Positions 1 through 8,338 are shown, numbered from the stretch's first letter. The stretch: 64,000 nt of DNA from Pseudooceanicola sediminis (GCF_003575965.1 NZ_QWJJ01000012.1:62001-126000), one strand, 5' to 3'. Notes: generated from the letters alone by a model not told the origin. Translations and numbers: made by a program.

Positions 1-33
1 CCGCAGGGGCGGTTCTCGCCAGACGCCGCTCAT
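1..33 (-). CDS. Start of next phn gene, probably phnJ (partial)
   Basis: An ATG at 33-31 overlaps the phnI stop codon in an ATGA arrangement, and eleven codons stay open to the window edge. In C-P lyase operons the gene after phnI is normally phnJ, the radical-SAM C-P lyase. The visible residues (MSGVWREPPLR) are too few to confirm this and do not resemble a PhnJ start that I recognise. The identity rests on gene order alone. Confidence 0.35.
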   Translation of the reverse strand, partial: MSGVWREPPLR

Positions 34-1127
34 TGCGCCGCCTCGGTGGGGCGCACCCGCGCATCGGCCTCGCGGCGCAACTTGCGCACCAGTTCCAGTT
101 CCGACTGGAAATCGACGTAGTGCGGCAGCTTGATATGCTCCAGAAATCCCGTCGCCTGGATGTTGTCCGCATGGTACAGCACGAATTCCTCGTCCTGCGC
201 CGGGGCGCCCTTGTCGTCCTCGCCCAGCTCCTTCCAACGCAACGCCCGGTCCACCAGCGCCATGGAAATCGCCTTGCGTTCCGTCTGTCCGAACACCAGG
301 CCATAGCCGCGGGTGAACTGCGGCGGCTCCGTCTTCGACCCGGTAAACTGGTTCACCGTCTCACATTCGCTCAGCACGACGTCACCGATCTCGACCGCGA
401 ACCCCAGCTCGGGGATCTCCATCTCGACCGCAACCGTGCCGATGCGCAGCTCTCCGACAAAGGGATGGTTCTTGGCGTATCCGCGCTGCGTCGAATAGGC
501 CATCGACAGCACGAACCCTTCGTCCCCGCGCGCCAGGGCCTGCAATCGCAGCGCCCGCGTGGCCGGCAGCTCAAGAGGTGCGCGCGTCAGATCCCCCGGT
601 ACCGCGTCGACCTCGGGCCTCGGCTCATCCTGGATCAGACCTTCCTGATTCAGGAACTGGCTGACCCGCGGCATCACCGGATGCGCCTCCGGTGCAATCG
701 CCTCGCTCCGTTGCAGCCCCTCGGCCTCCAGCGCGAAATCCAGCAGGCGATGCGTATAGTCGAACGTCGGCCCAAGCACCTGCCCCCCGGGCACGTCCTT
801 GAACGTGGCCGAGATTCGCCGATCGCAAGCCATCGCACCCGTGTCCACCGGGGTGGAATAACCAAAGCGCGGCAGCGTGGTACGATAGGCCCGGATCAGG
901 AAAATCGCCTCGATCAGATCGCCGCGCGACTGCTTGATCGCCAGCGCGGCCAGGTCCGGATCGAACAGGGACCCCTCTGCCATCACCCGGTTCACCGCCA
1001 AACCCAGCTGCGTCCTGATTTGCGCCACGTCCAGTTCGGCCACATCCTGCGGCCCCCGCCGTTCCTCGGCCAGCCAGTCATGGGCGTTGTCGATGGCCCG
1101 CTCGCCCCCCTTTACCGCGACGTACAT
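30..1127 (-). CDS. phnI: PhnI, C-P lyase core complex subunit
   Basis: PhnI belongs to the PhnGHIJ core, where with PhnG, H and L it joins a phosphonate to ATP-derived ribose triphosphate and releases the base. The start MYVAVKGG is the usual PhnI N-terminus, and the product is 365 residues, close to the E. coli protein. A longer reading frame upstream lies wholly over phnH. The ATG shares one base with the phnH stop (TGATG), so translation is probably coupled. The stop overlaps the next ATG at the window edge. Family assignment is secure from sequence and from the phnG-phnH-phnI order. Confidence 0.95.
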   Translation of the reverse strand: MYVAVKGGERAIDNAHDWLAEERRGPQDVAELDVAQIRTQLGLAVNRVMAEGSLFDPDLAALAIKQSRGDLIEAIFLIRAYRTTLPRFGYSTPVDTGAMACDRRISATFKDVPGGQVLGPTFDYTHRLLDFALEAEGLQRSEAIAPEAHPVMPRVSQFLNQEGLIQDEPRPEVDAVPGDLTRAPLELPATRALRLQALARGDEGFVLSMAYSTQRGYAKNHPFVGELRIGTVAVEMEIPELGFAVEIGDVVLSECETVNQFTGSKTEPPQFTRGYGLVFGQTERKAISMALVDRALRWKELGEDDKGAPAQDEEFVLYHADNIQATGFLEHIKLPHYVDFQSELELVRKLRREADARVRPTEAAQ

Positions 1128-1708
1128 CAGGCATTCTCCCCAGCGGTCACCCTGGTCGAGCGCGGCAACGCCGACAGCTTCGCACCTCGGGTAAAGTAGA
1201 AATCCAGGCCCAGTGGAAAGTGCGCCGCGTTTTCCTGAAAAACGACCACGTCCGGCAGGCGTGTCACGCTCACGTCCTTGATGCCCGGCCCGCGCAGGCT
1301 GACATCGACGCCCTCGAAATCCCCGTCGACAATCACAGTGGCCGACCGGTCCGGATATTCCGCCGTGCCCCGAGCCAGTACCCTCAGGTCGAGAGAGGAC
1401 CAGTCCCCCAGGACGAACATCGCCTCGGCGGCCGCAACCAGCGGCGCCCCGGTGTGAAACGTCACCCAGCCACGGATCGCAGGCGTATCGCAGACCCCCG
1501 ACAGATGCAGCGGTGTCTCGGCATCGCACAGGACCAGCAACAGCGTTGCGGCCGCGCGGCTGACAGGTGCGGGCGCATCCGCCATCTCCTGCAACACATA
1601 GGTGCTGCCGGGGCGCGCCATTGCCTCAAGCGCCGCCCGAAAGGCCCGCGCCGATTGACGCGGCGCATCGGAAAATCCGCCCGTCAGCATGTCACTTGTC
1701 TGCTCCAT
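1127..1708 (-). CDS. phnH: PhnH, C-P lyase core complex subunit
   Basis: PhnH is the 193-residue structural subunit of the C-P lyase core. The start (MEQTSDMLTGGF) was chosen because its ATG shares one base with the phnG stop. The open frame extends further upstream, but only over phnG. The N-terminal part (GGFSDAPRQSARAFRAAL followed by MARPG) matches the PhnH pattern of a conserved region that positions the first helices. The C-terminal part ends at the phnI start. It is cotranscribed with phnG and phnI, in the standard order. Confidence 0.94.
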   Translation of the reverse strand: MEQTSDMLTGGFSDAPRQSARAFRAALEAMARPGSTYVLQEMADAPAPVSRAAATLLLVLCDAETPLHLSGVCDTPAIRGWVTFHTGAPLVAAAEAMFVLGDWSSLDLRVLARGTAEYPDRSATVIVDGDFEGVDVSLRGPGIKDVSVTRLPDVVVFQENAAHFPLGLDFYFTRGAKLSALPRSTRVTAGENA

Positions 1709-2172
1709 CAATCCTCTCCCCGCACCATGGTAAAGAAATCCACCTTGGTCCGAGCCGCCCTTGCGGCCCGTTTCCCCGCGGCGGCGGTCATCGCATCCTC
1801 CAGGGGGCGCAACAGCCTGGCGCGCAAATCCTCTGCCGCCGCACCCTGCATCAGCGCGTCGACCAGCGCCGCGACCCGCGCCTTGTCCCGGTCGCGGCCC
1901 TGCACCATCGCATGACCCACCGTGCCATCCGCCAGACGCAGCGAACAACGCGTCACCGTCATCTCTCCCAGGTTGAACGCCGCGCCCGTCCCCCCCGTGC
2001 GTCCACGCACCATCACGCCGCCGATCTCGGGCGCGCGCAGCCAGTCAAAGTCGACCTCGCGCCCCAGATCGTCCCAAAGGCGCTTGACCTCTGCCGCCGG
2101 CGCCCGGGCCAGCAGACCCATCCAACCCTTGCGGGCCGCCTGATCCGCCGTCGCCATCGTTTCATCTGCCAT
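1708..2172 (-). CDS. phnG: PhnG, C-P lyase core complex subunit
   Basis: This is the first gene of the leftward phn operon. The 154-residue product has typical PhnG features: the RKGWMGLLARA start region, the GRTGGTGAAFNLGEMTVTR core and a GHAMVQGRDRDKA segment. In the complex PhnG helps displace the adenine or guanine base from the nucleotide triphosphate. Translation starts close to the promoter and operator region shared with the divergent phnF. The stop codon overlaps the phnH start by one base. Confidence 0.95.
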   Translation of the reverse strand: MADETMATADQAARKGWMGLLARAPAAEVKRLWDDLGREVDFDWLRAPEIGGVMVRGRTGGTGAAFNLGEMTVTRCSLRLADGTVGHAMVQGRDRDKARVAALVDALMQGAAAEDLRARLLRPLEDAMTAAAGKRAARAARTKVDFFTMVRGED

Positions 2173-2230
2173 CTAGACACCTTGCCGATTTGTCTAATTA
2201 ACTATACAACTAGACAAATTATTAGACAGC
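2172..2230. promoter_or_regulatory. Probable PhnF operator and divergent phnG/phnF promoter region
   Basis: The 97-bp gap between phnG and phnF is AT-rich against a GC-rich background and carries repeated TCTAGAC-like half sites. The clearest is TTGTCTA at 2190-2196 facing TAGACAA at 2211-2217, with 14 bp between them. TCTAGACA lies at 2172-2179 and a further TTAGACAG at 2222-2229. Known PhnF-type GntR regulators bind short palindromes of this sort. Autoregulation and control of phnGHI are inferred from position. Confidence 0.65.
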
Positions 2231-2269
2231 CCACCCGAGTCGCACAAGCCCAGCCGAGGTAAAACTTTC

Positions 2270-2986
2270 ATGACATCCCGGAAAACCCCGCTCTGGCAGT
2301 CCATCGCGGCCGCCCTGACCGCAGACATTTCTTCCGGGCGTTACAGCCCGGGCGACCGCCTGCCCACCGAATCCGAACTCTCGGCGCGGTTCGGGGTCAA
2401 CCGTCACACGGTGCGGCGCGGGCTGGCCAGCCTTGCCGAGGCCGGGCTGACCCATGCCCGGCGCGGCGCGGGCGTCTTTGTCGCGCAGCGCCCGACAGAA
2501 TACCCGATTGGCCGGCGGGTGCGGTTTCACCAGAACATCCGCGCCGCCGGTCGCCTGCCCAGCCGCAAGATCCACCTGAACGAGACGCGCGGCGCAGATG
2601 CGGACGAAGCGGCGATGCTGCGCCTGCCCGCTGGCAGCAAGGTCATTTCCACCGAAGGCATCTCCCTCGCGGATGGGCAGCCGATCGCCCTGTTCCGCTC
2701 GGTCTTTCCCGCCGACCGGTTTCCCGGCCTGATTGATGCGCTCGGCCGGCTGCCCTCGATCACGGCGGCGCTGGCTGAAAACGGTGTCTCCGATTACACC
2801 CGCGCCTTTACCCGCGTGAACGCCAAGACCGCCTCGGCCACCCAGGCGGTGCAACTGCACCTGCGCGAAGGAGACCCGATCCTGCGCACCATCTCCCTCA
2901 GCGTCGATCCTCAGGGCACCCCGGTCGAATATGGCCGCACCTGGTTTTCAGGGGATCGCGTCACCCTGACCCTGAACGAAGAGTGA
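2270..2986 (+). CDS. phnF: PhnF, GntR/HutC-family regulator of phosphonate genes
   Basis: This 238-residue protein has an N-terminal winged helix-turn-helix (about residues 8-75, with SGRYSPGDRLPTESELSARF and the NRHTVRRGLASL recognition region). A C-terminal UTRA ligand domain follows (about residues 95-235, with the usual EGI..ADGQPIAL and GRTWFSGDRV segments). It is divergent from phnG, the standard place for PhnF, and probably represses the phn genes until phosphonate or phosphate signals change. An inverted repeat begins at its stop codon. Confidence 0.93.
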   Translation: MTSRKTPLWQSIAAALTADISSGRYSPGDRLPTESELSARFGVNRHTVRRGLASLAEAGLTHARRGAGVFVAQRPTEYPIGRRVRFHQNIRAAGRLPSRKIHLNETRGADADEAAMLRLPAGSKVISTEGISLADGQPIALFRSVFPADRFPGLIDALGRLPSITAALAENGVSDYTRAFTRVNAKTASATQAVQLHLREGDPILRTISLSVDPQGTPVEYGRTWFSGDRVTLTLNEE

Positions 2987-3005
2987 GCGCCGACGACACG
3001 GCGCT
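2986..3005 (+). terminator. Stem-loop after phnF, no U tract
   Basis: AGCGCCG at 2986-2992 and CGGCGCT at 2999-3005 form a perfect 7-bp stem with a 6-base loop that begins at the last base of the phnF stop codon. A C-rich run follows in place of a U tract, so termination here is possible but not demonstrated by sequence. Confidence 0.4.
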
Positions 3006-3096
3006 GCCCCCCCCGGGCACGGGCGATCATTTCCACCACACTTCAACCCACTGCTGAAACGACACGAAAGCGTCATGACGACGATACATTGCCAAG

Positions 3097-3105
3097 TTAT
3101 CCACA
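3097..3105 (+). other. Single perfect DnaA-box sequence
   Basis: TTATCCACA matches the consensus DnaA box in the phnF-phnM gap. It is isolated: I saw no cluster of boxes, no AT-rich unwinding element and no replication gene nearby. It is therefore not an origin and may be chance. Confidence 0.4.
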
Positions 3106-3140
3106 GCGCCACACCTTCTTAGCCGAGCCTGAGCCGATCC

Positions 3141-4325
3141 ATGCGACAGACCCTCCCGAGCCTCCGCCTGACCGGCGCCACGATCCTGCGTGACGGGGCG
3201 TTGCAACAACGCTCCCTGGCGTTCGCCGACGGGCGGATCACGCGGGGTCCCCTCCCCGAGGTCGACCTGACCGGCTATCTGATCCTGCCGGGCATCATCG
3301 ACCTGCACGGCGATGCCTTTGAACGGCATATCTCGCCGCGCCCCTCGGCGCCCTTTGCGCTGGAAACCGGACTGCGCGCAACCGACCGCGACGCAGCCGC
3401 CAACGGCGTCACGACGGCCTGGCTGGCCCAGAGCTGGAGCTGGGAAGGCGGCACCCGGGGGCCCGATTTCGCCATCTCCCTGATGGACGCCCTGGCCGAG
3501 TATCGCGCCCAGACGACCCTGACCGATCTGCGGCTGCAAATCCGCTGCGAAACCCATACCGTTGAAACCGAGGCGCGCCTGCTGGATGCGGTGCGCCGCC
3601 ACCGTATCGACTACGTTGTCTTCAACGATCATCTGGACGAGGCCGAGCATATGCTGTCCGCCCGCCCCGAGGAATTCCATTTCTGGGCCAAGCGGCTGGG
3701 TCGCACGGGCGAGGCGCATCATGCGGCCCTGCTTGCCGCACAACGTCAGCGCCGCGAAGTTCCCCGCTATCTTTGCCGCCTGGCCGAACAATTCGATGCC
3801 CTTGGCGTCACCTACGGCAGCCATGACGACCCCGACGGCGAAACCCGCGAAACCTATTCGATGATTGGCGCCAAGATCTGCGAATTTCCGACGGCCCGCC
3901 CCGCCGCGGCGCTGGCCCGTGCGGTGGGGGACCCCATCCTGATGGGGGCGCCGAACGTTGTGCGCGGCGGTTCGCAAGCGGGCAATATCGCCGCAACCGA
4001 GCTGATCCGCGCAGGCCTTTGCGATGCGCTGGTGTCGGATTATTACTATCCGGCGCTGGCCCAGGCGGCCTTTCGACTGGCAGATGACGGCGTGTTGCCA
4101 CTGGCCGCGGCGTGGGACATGATCTCGGGCCGGCCCGCTGACATCCTGCGCCTGCATGACCGCGGGCGTCTTGATCCGGGCCTGCGTGCGGACATGGTGG
4201 TGATCGACCCCTCGACCCGCGCCATCGAAGCGACCATCAGCGGTGGACGGATCACCCACCTTGCCGGCGAGGCCGCGCATCGCTTTGCCCACGCCCCGCA
4301 GCGCACGGCCATCGCGGCCGAATGA
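3141..4325 (+). CDS. phnM: PhnM, ribose 1-methylphosphonate 5-triphosphate diphosphatase
   Basis: PhnM removes pyrophosphate from the phosphonate-ribose triphosphate made by PhnGHIL, giving the substrate for PhnJ. The 394-residue length and amidohydrolase-type motifs fit: GIIDLHGDAFERH near residue 50, an ADRDAAANGVTT-like segment, HDDP near residue 230 and GADMVV-like C-terminal sheet residues. It stands on the plus strand, apart from phnGHI and convergent with the acetyltransferase. The ribosome-binding site is weak. PhnN, PhnK and PhnL are not in the window. Confidence 0.93.
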   Translation: MRQTLPSLRLTGATILRDGALQQRSLAFADGRITRGPLPEVDLTGYLILPGIIDLHGDAFERHISPRPSAPFALETGLRATDRDAAANGVTTAWLAQSWSWEGGTRGPDFAISLMDALAEYRAQTTLTDLRLQIRCETHTVETEARLLDAVRRHRIDYVVFNDHLDEAEHMLSARPEEFHFWAKRLGRTGEAHHAALLAAQRQRREVPRYLCRLAEQFDALGVTYGSHDDPDGETRETYSMIGAKICEFPTARPAAALARAVGDPILMGAPNVVRGGSQAGNIAATELIRAGLCDALVSDYYYPALAQAAFRLADDGVLPLAAAWDMISGRPADILRLHDRGRLDPGLRADMVVIDPSTRAIEATISGGRITHLAGEAAHRFAHAPQRTAIAAE

Positions 4326-4396
4326 ACCACGCCAGATCGGCGGCGCTGGCCTGGCGGCCCGGAAATGGCCTGCGCCGCGCAACCATGCGACCGGGA

Positions 4397-5014
4397 TCAG
4401 CCCTCGTATTTCTCCAGGAACGCCTCGGCGGGCATGGCCCGGAAATCTTCCAGCGCGCGACGCAGGCGCGCGTGATCCCAATCCCACCAGGCCAGCGCGA
4501 TCAGCCGCTCGGCAATCGCCGCAGGCTGGCGCAGGCGCAGCACCTTTGCGGGCGTTCCTGCCACGATGGTATAGGGCGCTACGTCCTTGGTCACGATGGC
4601 CCCCGATGCCACAACCGCGCCATCCCCGACGGTAATGCCGGGCTTGATCTGTGCATTGTGCCCGATCCAGGTGTCATGGCCGATCGCCGCGCGGCGCGCA
4701 CGCCGGATCGCGAAAAACGCCGGATCGTCCGTGGCATCGTCCCAGTAGACGGCTGAGCGATAGAGGAAATGATGCAGCGCCGCCGTTTCCAGCGGATGAT
4801 CCGTGGCACCGATCCGCACAAAGCTCGCGATATTGGCGAACTTGCCGATGGTTGCATTGGCCACGTCGGCGTAACGGTCGCAATAGGCGTAATCCATGAA
4901 CTCGGAATAGGCGATGCGGCTGCCCTTGCCGATCTCGGTATACCTGCCCAGCGTGACGTCTGTCAGATCGACGTCCGGGTGCAGAAAGGGTTTGTCTTCA
5001 CTCAAGCGAGGCAT
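4397..5014 (-). CDS. phn-type hexapeptide acetyltransferase
   Basis: This 205-residue left-handed beta-helix transferase has the recurring hexapeptide pattern, for example the IGHDTWIGHNAQIKPGITVG and GAVVASGAIVTKDVAPY regions, followed by AGTPAKVLR. This family of transferases is tied to phosphonate loci and differs from the GNAT-type PhnO of E. coli. The acceptor is unknown; N-acetylation of an aminoalkylphosphonate is one possibility. The start at 5014 is chosen for its AGGAG site 8 bases upstream. It is the last gene downstream of phnCDEE. Confidence 0.85.
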   Translation of the reverse strand: MPRLSEDKPFLHPDVDLTDVTLGRYTEIGKGSRIAYSEFMDYAYCDRYADVANATIGKFANIASFVRIGATDHPLETAALHHFLYRSAVYWDDATDDPAFFAIRRARRAAIGHDTWIGHNAQIKPGITVGDGAVVASGAIVTKDVAPYTIVAGTPAKVLRLRQPAAIAERLIALAWWDWDHARLRRALEDFRAMPAEAFLEKYEG

Positions 5015-5100
5015 GGGGCGTCTCCTGGAAAATGCACGCGGGGCTGGTCGGGCCCGGTCGTCAGGCGCTGTGGTCGGGAACGATGCGAATGTGGGTGCAC

Positions 5101-5130
5101 CTTCAGTGGCCCCCGCTTCAGTGGCCCCCG
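5101..5130. repeat. 15-bp tandem duplication across the phnE2 stop codon
   Basis: CTTCAGTGGCCCCCG occurs twice in tandem at 5101-5115 and 5116-5130. The second copy contains the last codons and stop of phnE2; the first copy repeats that 3' end just beyond the gene. It looks like a simple slippage duplication. Confidence 0.8.
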
Positions 5131-6449
5131 CCATCCCCCTTGATCAACCGGCGTCGCAGCCAGCCTGAAAACGAATCCATCGCAAAGACCAGCAAGACGA
5201 CCAGGATGATGTAATAACTCACCTCTTCCCAGTCCTTCTGCGTGATCATCGCCTGCGTCAGCAGCAAACCGATGCCGCCTCCGGTGATCGCGCCGATCAC
5301 GGTGGCGCTTCGGGTGTTGCTTTCAAAGAAGTACAGCACCTGGCTCATCAGCACCGGCGTGATCTGCGGGATCACCCCGAACCGATAGCGTTGCACCGGC
5401 GCAGCCCCGGTCGACCGGATCCCCTCGATCTGGCGGTCGTCGACGTTTTCCAGCGCCTCGGAGAACATCTTGCCGAAACTGCCTGTGTCGGTCAGCAGGA
5501 TGGCCAGTGCCCCGGTCATCGGCCCCGGACCAAAGGCGCGCGCCAGAACGACTGTCCAGATCAGCGCATCGACACCGCGAAACACGTCGAACACCCGCCG
5601 GGCCGCCTGCCGGACGATCATCAGCGGGGTGAAATTCCGCGCCGCCAGAAAGGCCAGCGGCAAGGCCACGACCGCCGCCCCAAACGTACCGAGGAACGCC
5701 ATCAGCACCGTCTCGAACAGCGCCCAGGCCACGTCACCATGGCGCCACATCGGATTGTACCAGAAATCATGCCAGATCGCCGGGCCTTCCCCGGCCACGG
5801 CAAGACGCACCAGCTGCACAGGCCCCACCCCGTGATAGGGGCTGTCGAGCGTGAAAAAGAACAATTCCCATCCGGTCTGGTACTTGAAGACCTCGGTGCG
5901 GTTGCGCGTGATTGTCAGGCGCCCGGCATCGGTGGTGATCATCACCCGGTTGCGCGACGCGCTGACATAGTCAGGCAGCGGTCCTTCGGGAAAGGTCGCC
6001 TGAACGCCCCCCGCGCCGGGCCTGGCCGTGATCGTACCATAGCCGGGAATGACATAGCGAACGTCATCGGCACCATAGGTCACGATGTTGCCGCCCCCCA
6101 GATCGATGGTCGTGTCAGCACCGAAGCGCACCCATTCCGGGCCGGTGCCGGGCGCATAGGTGCCCTTGCGCTCGCCCTCGATCGCAACCTCTACCGCGCC
6201 CGAGCGATTGTCGCGCGTCACGTGGGTCTTGTAGCTGTAGCTGTCCGACACCAGCCGCGCGGCATTCTCGAAACTCGCCCGTTGCACCAGCCCCGGCACG
6301 TCAAAGGCGAAGAACGCATACACCAGGTAGGCCAGGATCAGCAGCGGCATCGCGCAGGCAAACACCCGTTTGCGGCGGAACATCACCTCGGCCTGATGTT
6401 TCAGACCGGCCCCGGTGTCATGCGTGGGCAGGGTGGCAGACAGGCTCAT
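5118..6449 (-). CDS. phnE: PhnE2, phosphonate ABC transporter permease (long form)
   Basis: This second inner-membrane permease of the PhnCDE importer is 443 residues. The C-terminal half (about residues 240-440) is a normal PhnE permease with an EAL-like loop (ALENVDDRQIEGIRSTGA) that contacts PhnC. The N-terminal half is unusual: one membrane segment near residues 28-50, then about 185 residues of mostly soluble, beta-rich sequence before the core. This should lie in the periplasm. Its ATG overlaps the phnE1 stop by four bases (ATGA). Confidence 0.9.
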   Translation of the reverse strand: MSLSATLPTHDTGAGLKHQAEVMFRRKRVFACAMPLLILAYLVYAFFAFDVPGLVQRASFENAARLVSDSYSYKTHVTRDNRSGAVEVAIEGERKGTYAPGTGPEWVRFGADTTIDLGGGNIVTYGADDVRYVIPGYGTITARPGAGGVQATFPEGPLPDYVSASRNRVMITTDAGRLTITRNRTEVFKYQTGWELFFFTLDSPYHGVGPVQLVRLAVAGEGPAIWHDFWYNPMWRHGDVAWALFETVLMAFLGTFGAAVVALPLAFLAARNFTPLMIVRQAARRVFDVFRGVDALIWTVVLARAFGPGPMTGALAILLTDTGSFGKMFSEALENVDDRQIEGIRSTGAAPVQRYRFGVIPQITPVLMSQVLYFFESNTRSATVIGAITGGGIGLLLTQAMITQKDWEEVSYYIILVVLLVFAMDSFSGWLRRRLIKGDGGGH

Positions 6450-7354
6450 GCCATCATCTCCGATTTGCGGCCATGGGTCATGCGATCCCGGCCCATGCTG
6501 CTCAGCTGGTCGACAATGATGATGGTGGTGATCAGCAGCAGGAAAATCGCAGCTGCCGCATCGTATTTGCCCTGTCCCCAGGAAATCGCGTTCTTGAGTT
6601 CATAGCCGATCCCACCAGCCCCCACGAACCCAAGGATGGCCGAGGCACGGATATTGATCTCGAACCGCAGCAGGGCATAGCTCAGGTAATTCGGCGCCAC
6701 CTGTGGCACCACGCCCAGCAGCATGCGCTGGCTCCAGTTCGCCCCGACCGAGGCCAGCCCCTCGACCGGCTTGAGCGAGGCGTTCTCGTTCACTTCGGAA
6801 AACATCTTGCCCAGGGCGCCACAGGTATGAAAGGCAATCGCGATCATCGCCGGCACCGGGCCACCGCCCAGCACAAAGATCAGCACCAGCGCGATCACGA
6901 TTTCAGGCACCGCGCGCATGACGTCCATGATGCGACGAAACAGCGGGATCAGGCGTGGCCAGCGCGCCAGGCCCCGCGTCGACAGCATCGACAACAATGT
7001 GCCCCCGATGGTGCCGATCAACGTCGACACGGCGGCAATGTTCAGCGTCTCGATCAGCGCCGGGAAATATCGCGCCAGGTTCTCCGGCAGCTCGGCCCGC
7101 TTGGCCCAGGCCTCGGACATCACCGAGGCGGGGAAATCCGGCAGGCGATGCAGCCCGGACCAGAATCCCCCGGCATTACGCGAATCCGCCAGCATGAAGC
7201 CCGAGGCCATCAACGCCACGAAAACCCCCAGCATGATTCCGGAATACAGCCGCTTGCGCCGCGTCTGGGCGATATAGGCCTCGCGGACCACGATCACCTG
7301 GCGGGTGGCCGAACTGGTGGCCTGACGGGGGCGCGGGATCGCACTGTCTGCCAT
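6446..7354 (-). CDS. phnE: PhnE1, phosphonate ABC transporter permease
   Basis: This is the first permease of the transporter, 302 residues with the start MADSAIPRPR. A GGAGAG site sits 8 bases upstream, which favours this start over one 12 codons earlier. The membrane core carries the permease loop (FSEVNENASLKPVEGLASVG) and ends in a TM-rich region with GFVGAGGIGYEL, typical of PhnE. It is separated from phnD by a stem-loop. With PhnE2 it should form a heterodimeric channel driven by PhnC. Confidence 0.93.
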   Translation of the reverse strand: MADSAIPRPRQATSSATRQVIVVREAYIAQTRRKRLYSGIMLGVFVALMASGFMLADSRNAGGFWSGLHRLPDFPASVMSEAWAKRAELPENLARYFPALIETLNIAAVSTLIGTIGGTLLSMLSTRGLARWPRLIPLFRRIMDVMRAVPEIVIALVLIFVLGGGPVPAMIAIAFHTCGALGKMFSEVNENASLKPVEGLASVGANWSQRMLLGVVPQVAPNYLSYALLRFEINIRASAILGFVGAGGIGYELKNAISWGQGKYDAAAAIFLLLITTIIIVDQLSSMGRDRMTHGRKSEMMA

Positions 7355-7392
7355 TGCGGGCTCTCCGGAATTGTCTGCTACGGAATGCAAAA

Positions 7393-7414
7393 GCGGCCCC
7401 GCGAAGGGGGCCGC
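7393..7414 (-). promoter_or_regulatory. Intercistronic stem-loop between phnD and phnE1
   Basis: GCGGCCCC at 7393-7400 pairs with GGGGCCGC at 7407-7414 in the phnD-phnE1 gap. There is no U tract on either side. Such hairpins after a periplasmic binding-protein gene commonly protect or attenuate the message so that binding protein exceeds permease. That role is inferred from position. Confidence 0.6.
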
Positions 7415-7432
7415 CGTTGGTCGCTTGCGTAA

Positions 7433-8338
7433 TCAGCCGCCGATGGCGGACTTGCGTGCGCCGATGATCGACTTGTAGGCGTCGACAGTGATCGGCGTGA
7501 ACCCGAGCGAGTCGCCGCCCACAACGCCATAGGCGCAATCGGCGTCTTTTTCGTACAGCGTGTCCATCATCTCGGTCATCTTGGCGCGCACATCTTCGGG
7601 CAGCGCGTTGCGCAGCACCAGCGGGCCGTTCGGGATCAGCGCCGAGCGCCAGATTTCGGTCATGTCGTTCATGTCGACCAGACCGGCATCGACGGCCTTG
7701 CGCAGCGCGCCGTTGTTATAGCCGTCTTCCCAGTTGCCCATCCCGTCGGCCCAGGTCACACCGGCATCGACATCGCCATTGTTGACCGCGACGATGGTCT
7801 GCTCATGACCGCCGGTAAAGACGACCTCGCCAAAGAAATCGCCGTTGTCCATCGAATGGCCGGTGACTTCGGGGATCTCGATCGACGGGATCAGGTAGCC
7901 CGAGGTCGAGTTCGGATCGCCGAAACCGAACTTCTTGCCCTCCAGATCGGTCAGCGAAGCCACGCCGCTGTCCTTGCGGGCAAATCCGATGGAGTAGTAG
8001 CCGAGGCTGCCATCGGGATTTTCCGTGGTCAGGACCGGGGTCACCGACTCGGGGTCCTCAAGGTAGATCTTGGCATAGCCCGACGCGCCCAGCACGGCCA
8101 TGTCCAGCGTCCCGCCCAGCAGGCCCTGGATCACGCCGTCATAATCGGCTGGGGTAAAGATCTTGACCGGAACGCCCAGGGCTTCCTCGGTATAATCGAT
8201 CAGGCACTGGTTGTTCTGCACACGGTCCTGGGCGTTTTCGCCGCCCAGCACGCCAATGCGGAATTCGGTGATATCCTGCGCCATGGCCGGTGCGCAAAGC
8301 GCGGTTGTGGCAAGGGCGGCAGCGATCAGTTTGTTCAT
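7433..8338 (-). CDS. phnD: PhnD, periplasmic phosphonate-binding protein
   Basis: This 301-residue binding protein has a clear signal peptide (MNKLIAAALATTALCAPAMA, cleavage before QDITEF). The mature part contains PhnD landmarks: FRIGVLGGENAQDR, a GDPNSTSGYLIPS loop that contacts the phosphonate, and GVTWADGM. It delivers phosphonates to PhnE1/PhnE2. It lies between phnC and phnE1 in the usual order, 57 bases after phnC. Confidence 0.95.
   Translation of the reverse strand: MNKLIAAALATTALCAPAMAQDITEFRIGVLGGENAQDRVQNNQCLIDYTEEALGVPVKIFTPADYDGVIQGLLGGTLDMAVLGASGYAKIYLEDPESVTPVLTTENPDGSLGYYSIGFARKDSGVASLTDLEGKKFGFGDPNSTSGYLIPSIEIPEVTGHSMDNGDFFGEVVFTGGHEQTIVAVNNGDVDAGVTWADGMGNWEDGYNNGALRKAVDAGLVDMNDMTEIWRSALIPNGPLVLRNALPEDVRAKMTEMMDTLYEKDADCAYGVVGGDSLGFTPITVDAYKSIIGARKSAIGG

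Noticed and set aside
33-1199. A long plus-strand open frame opposite phnI
   Set aside because: It is the high-GC antisense shadow of PhnI with no domain-like sequence; similar long antisense frames over phnE, paoC, the helicase and the cyclase were dismissed for the same reason.
30-1529. A 499-residue minus-strand open frame covering phnI and the 3' part of phnH
   Set aside because: Only the part from 1127 is PhnI; upstream is phnH in another frame, and the TGATG overlap fixes the PhnI start.
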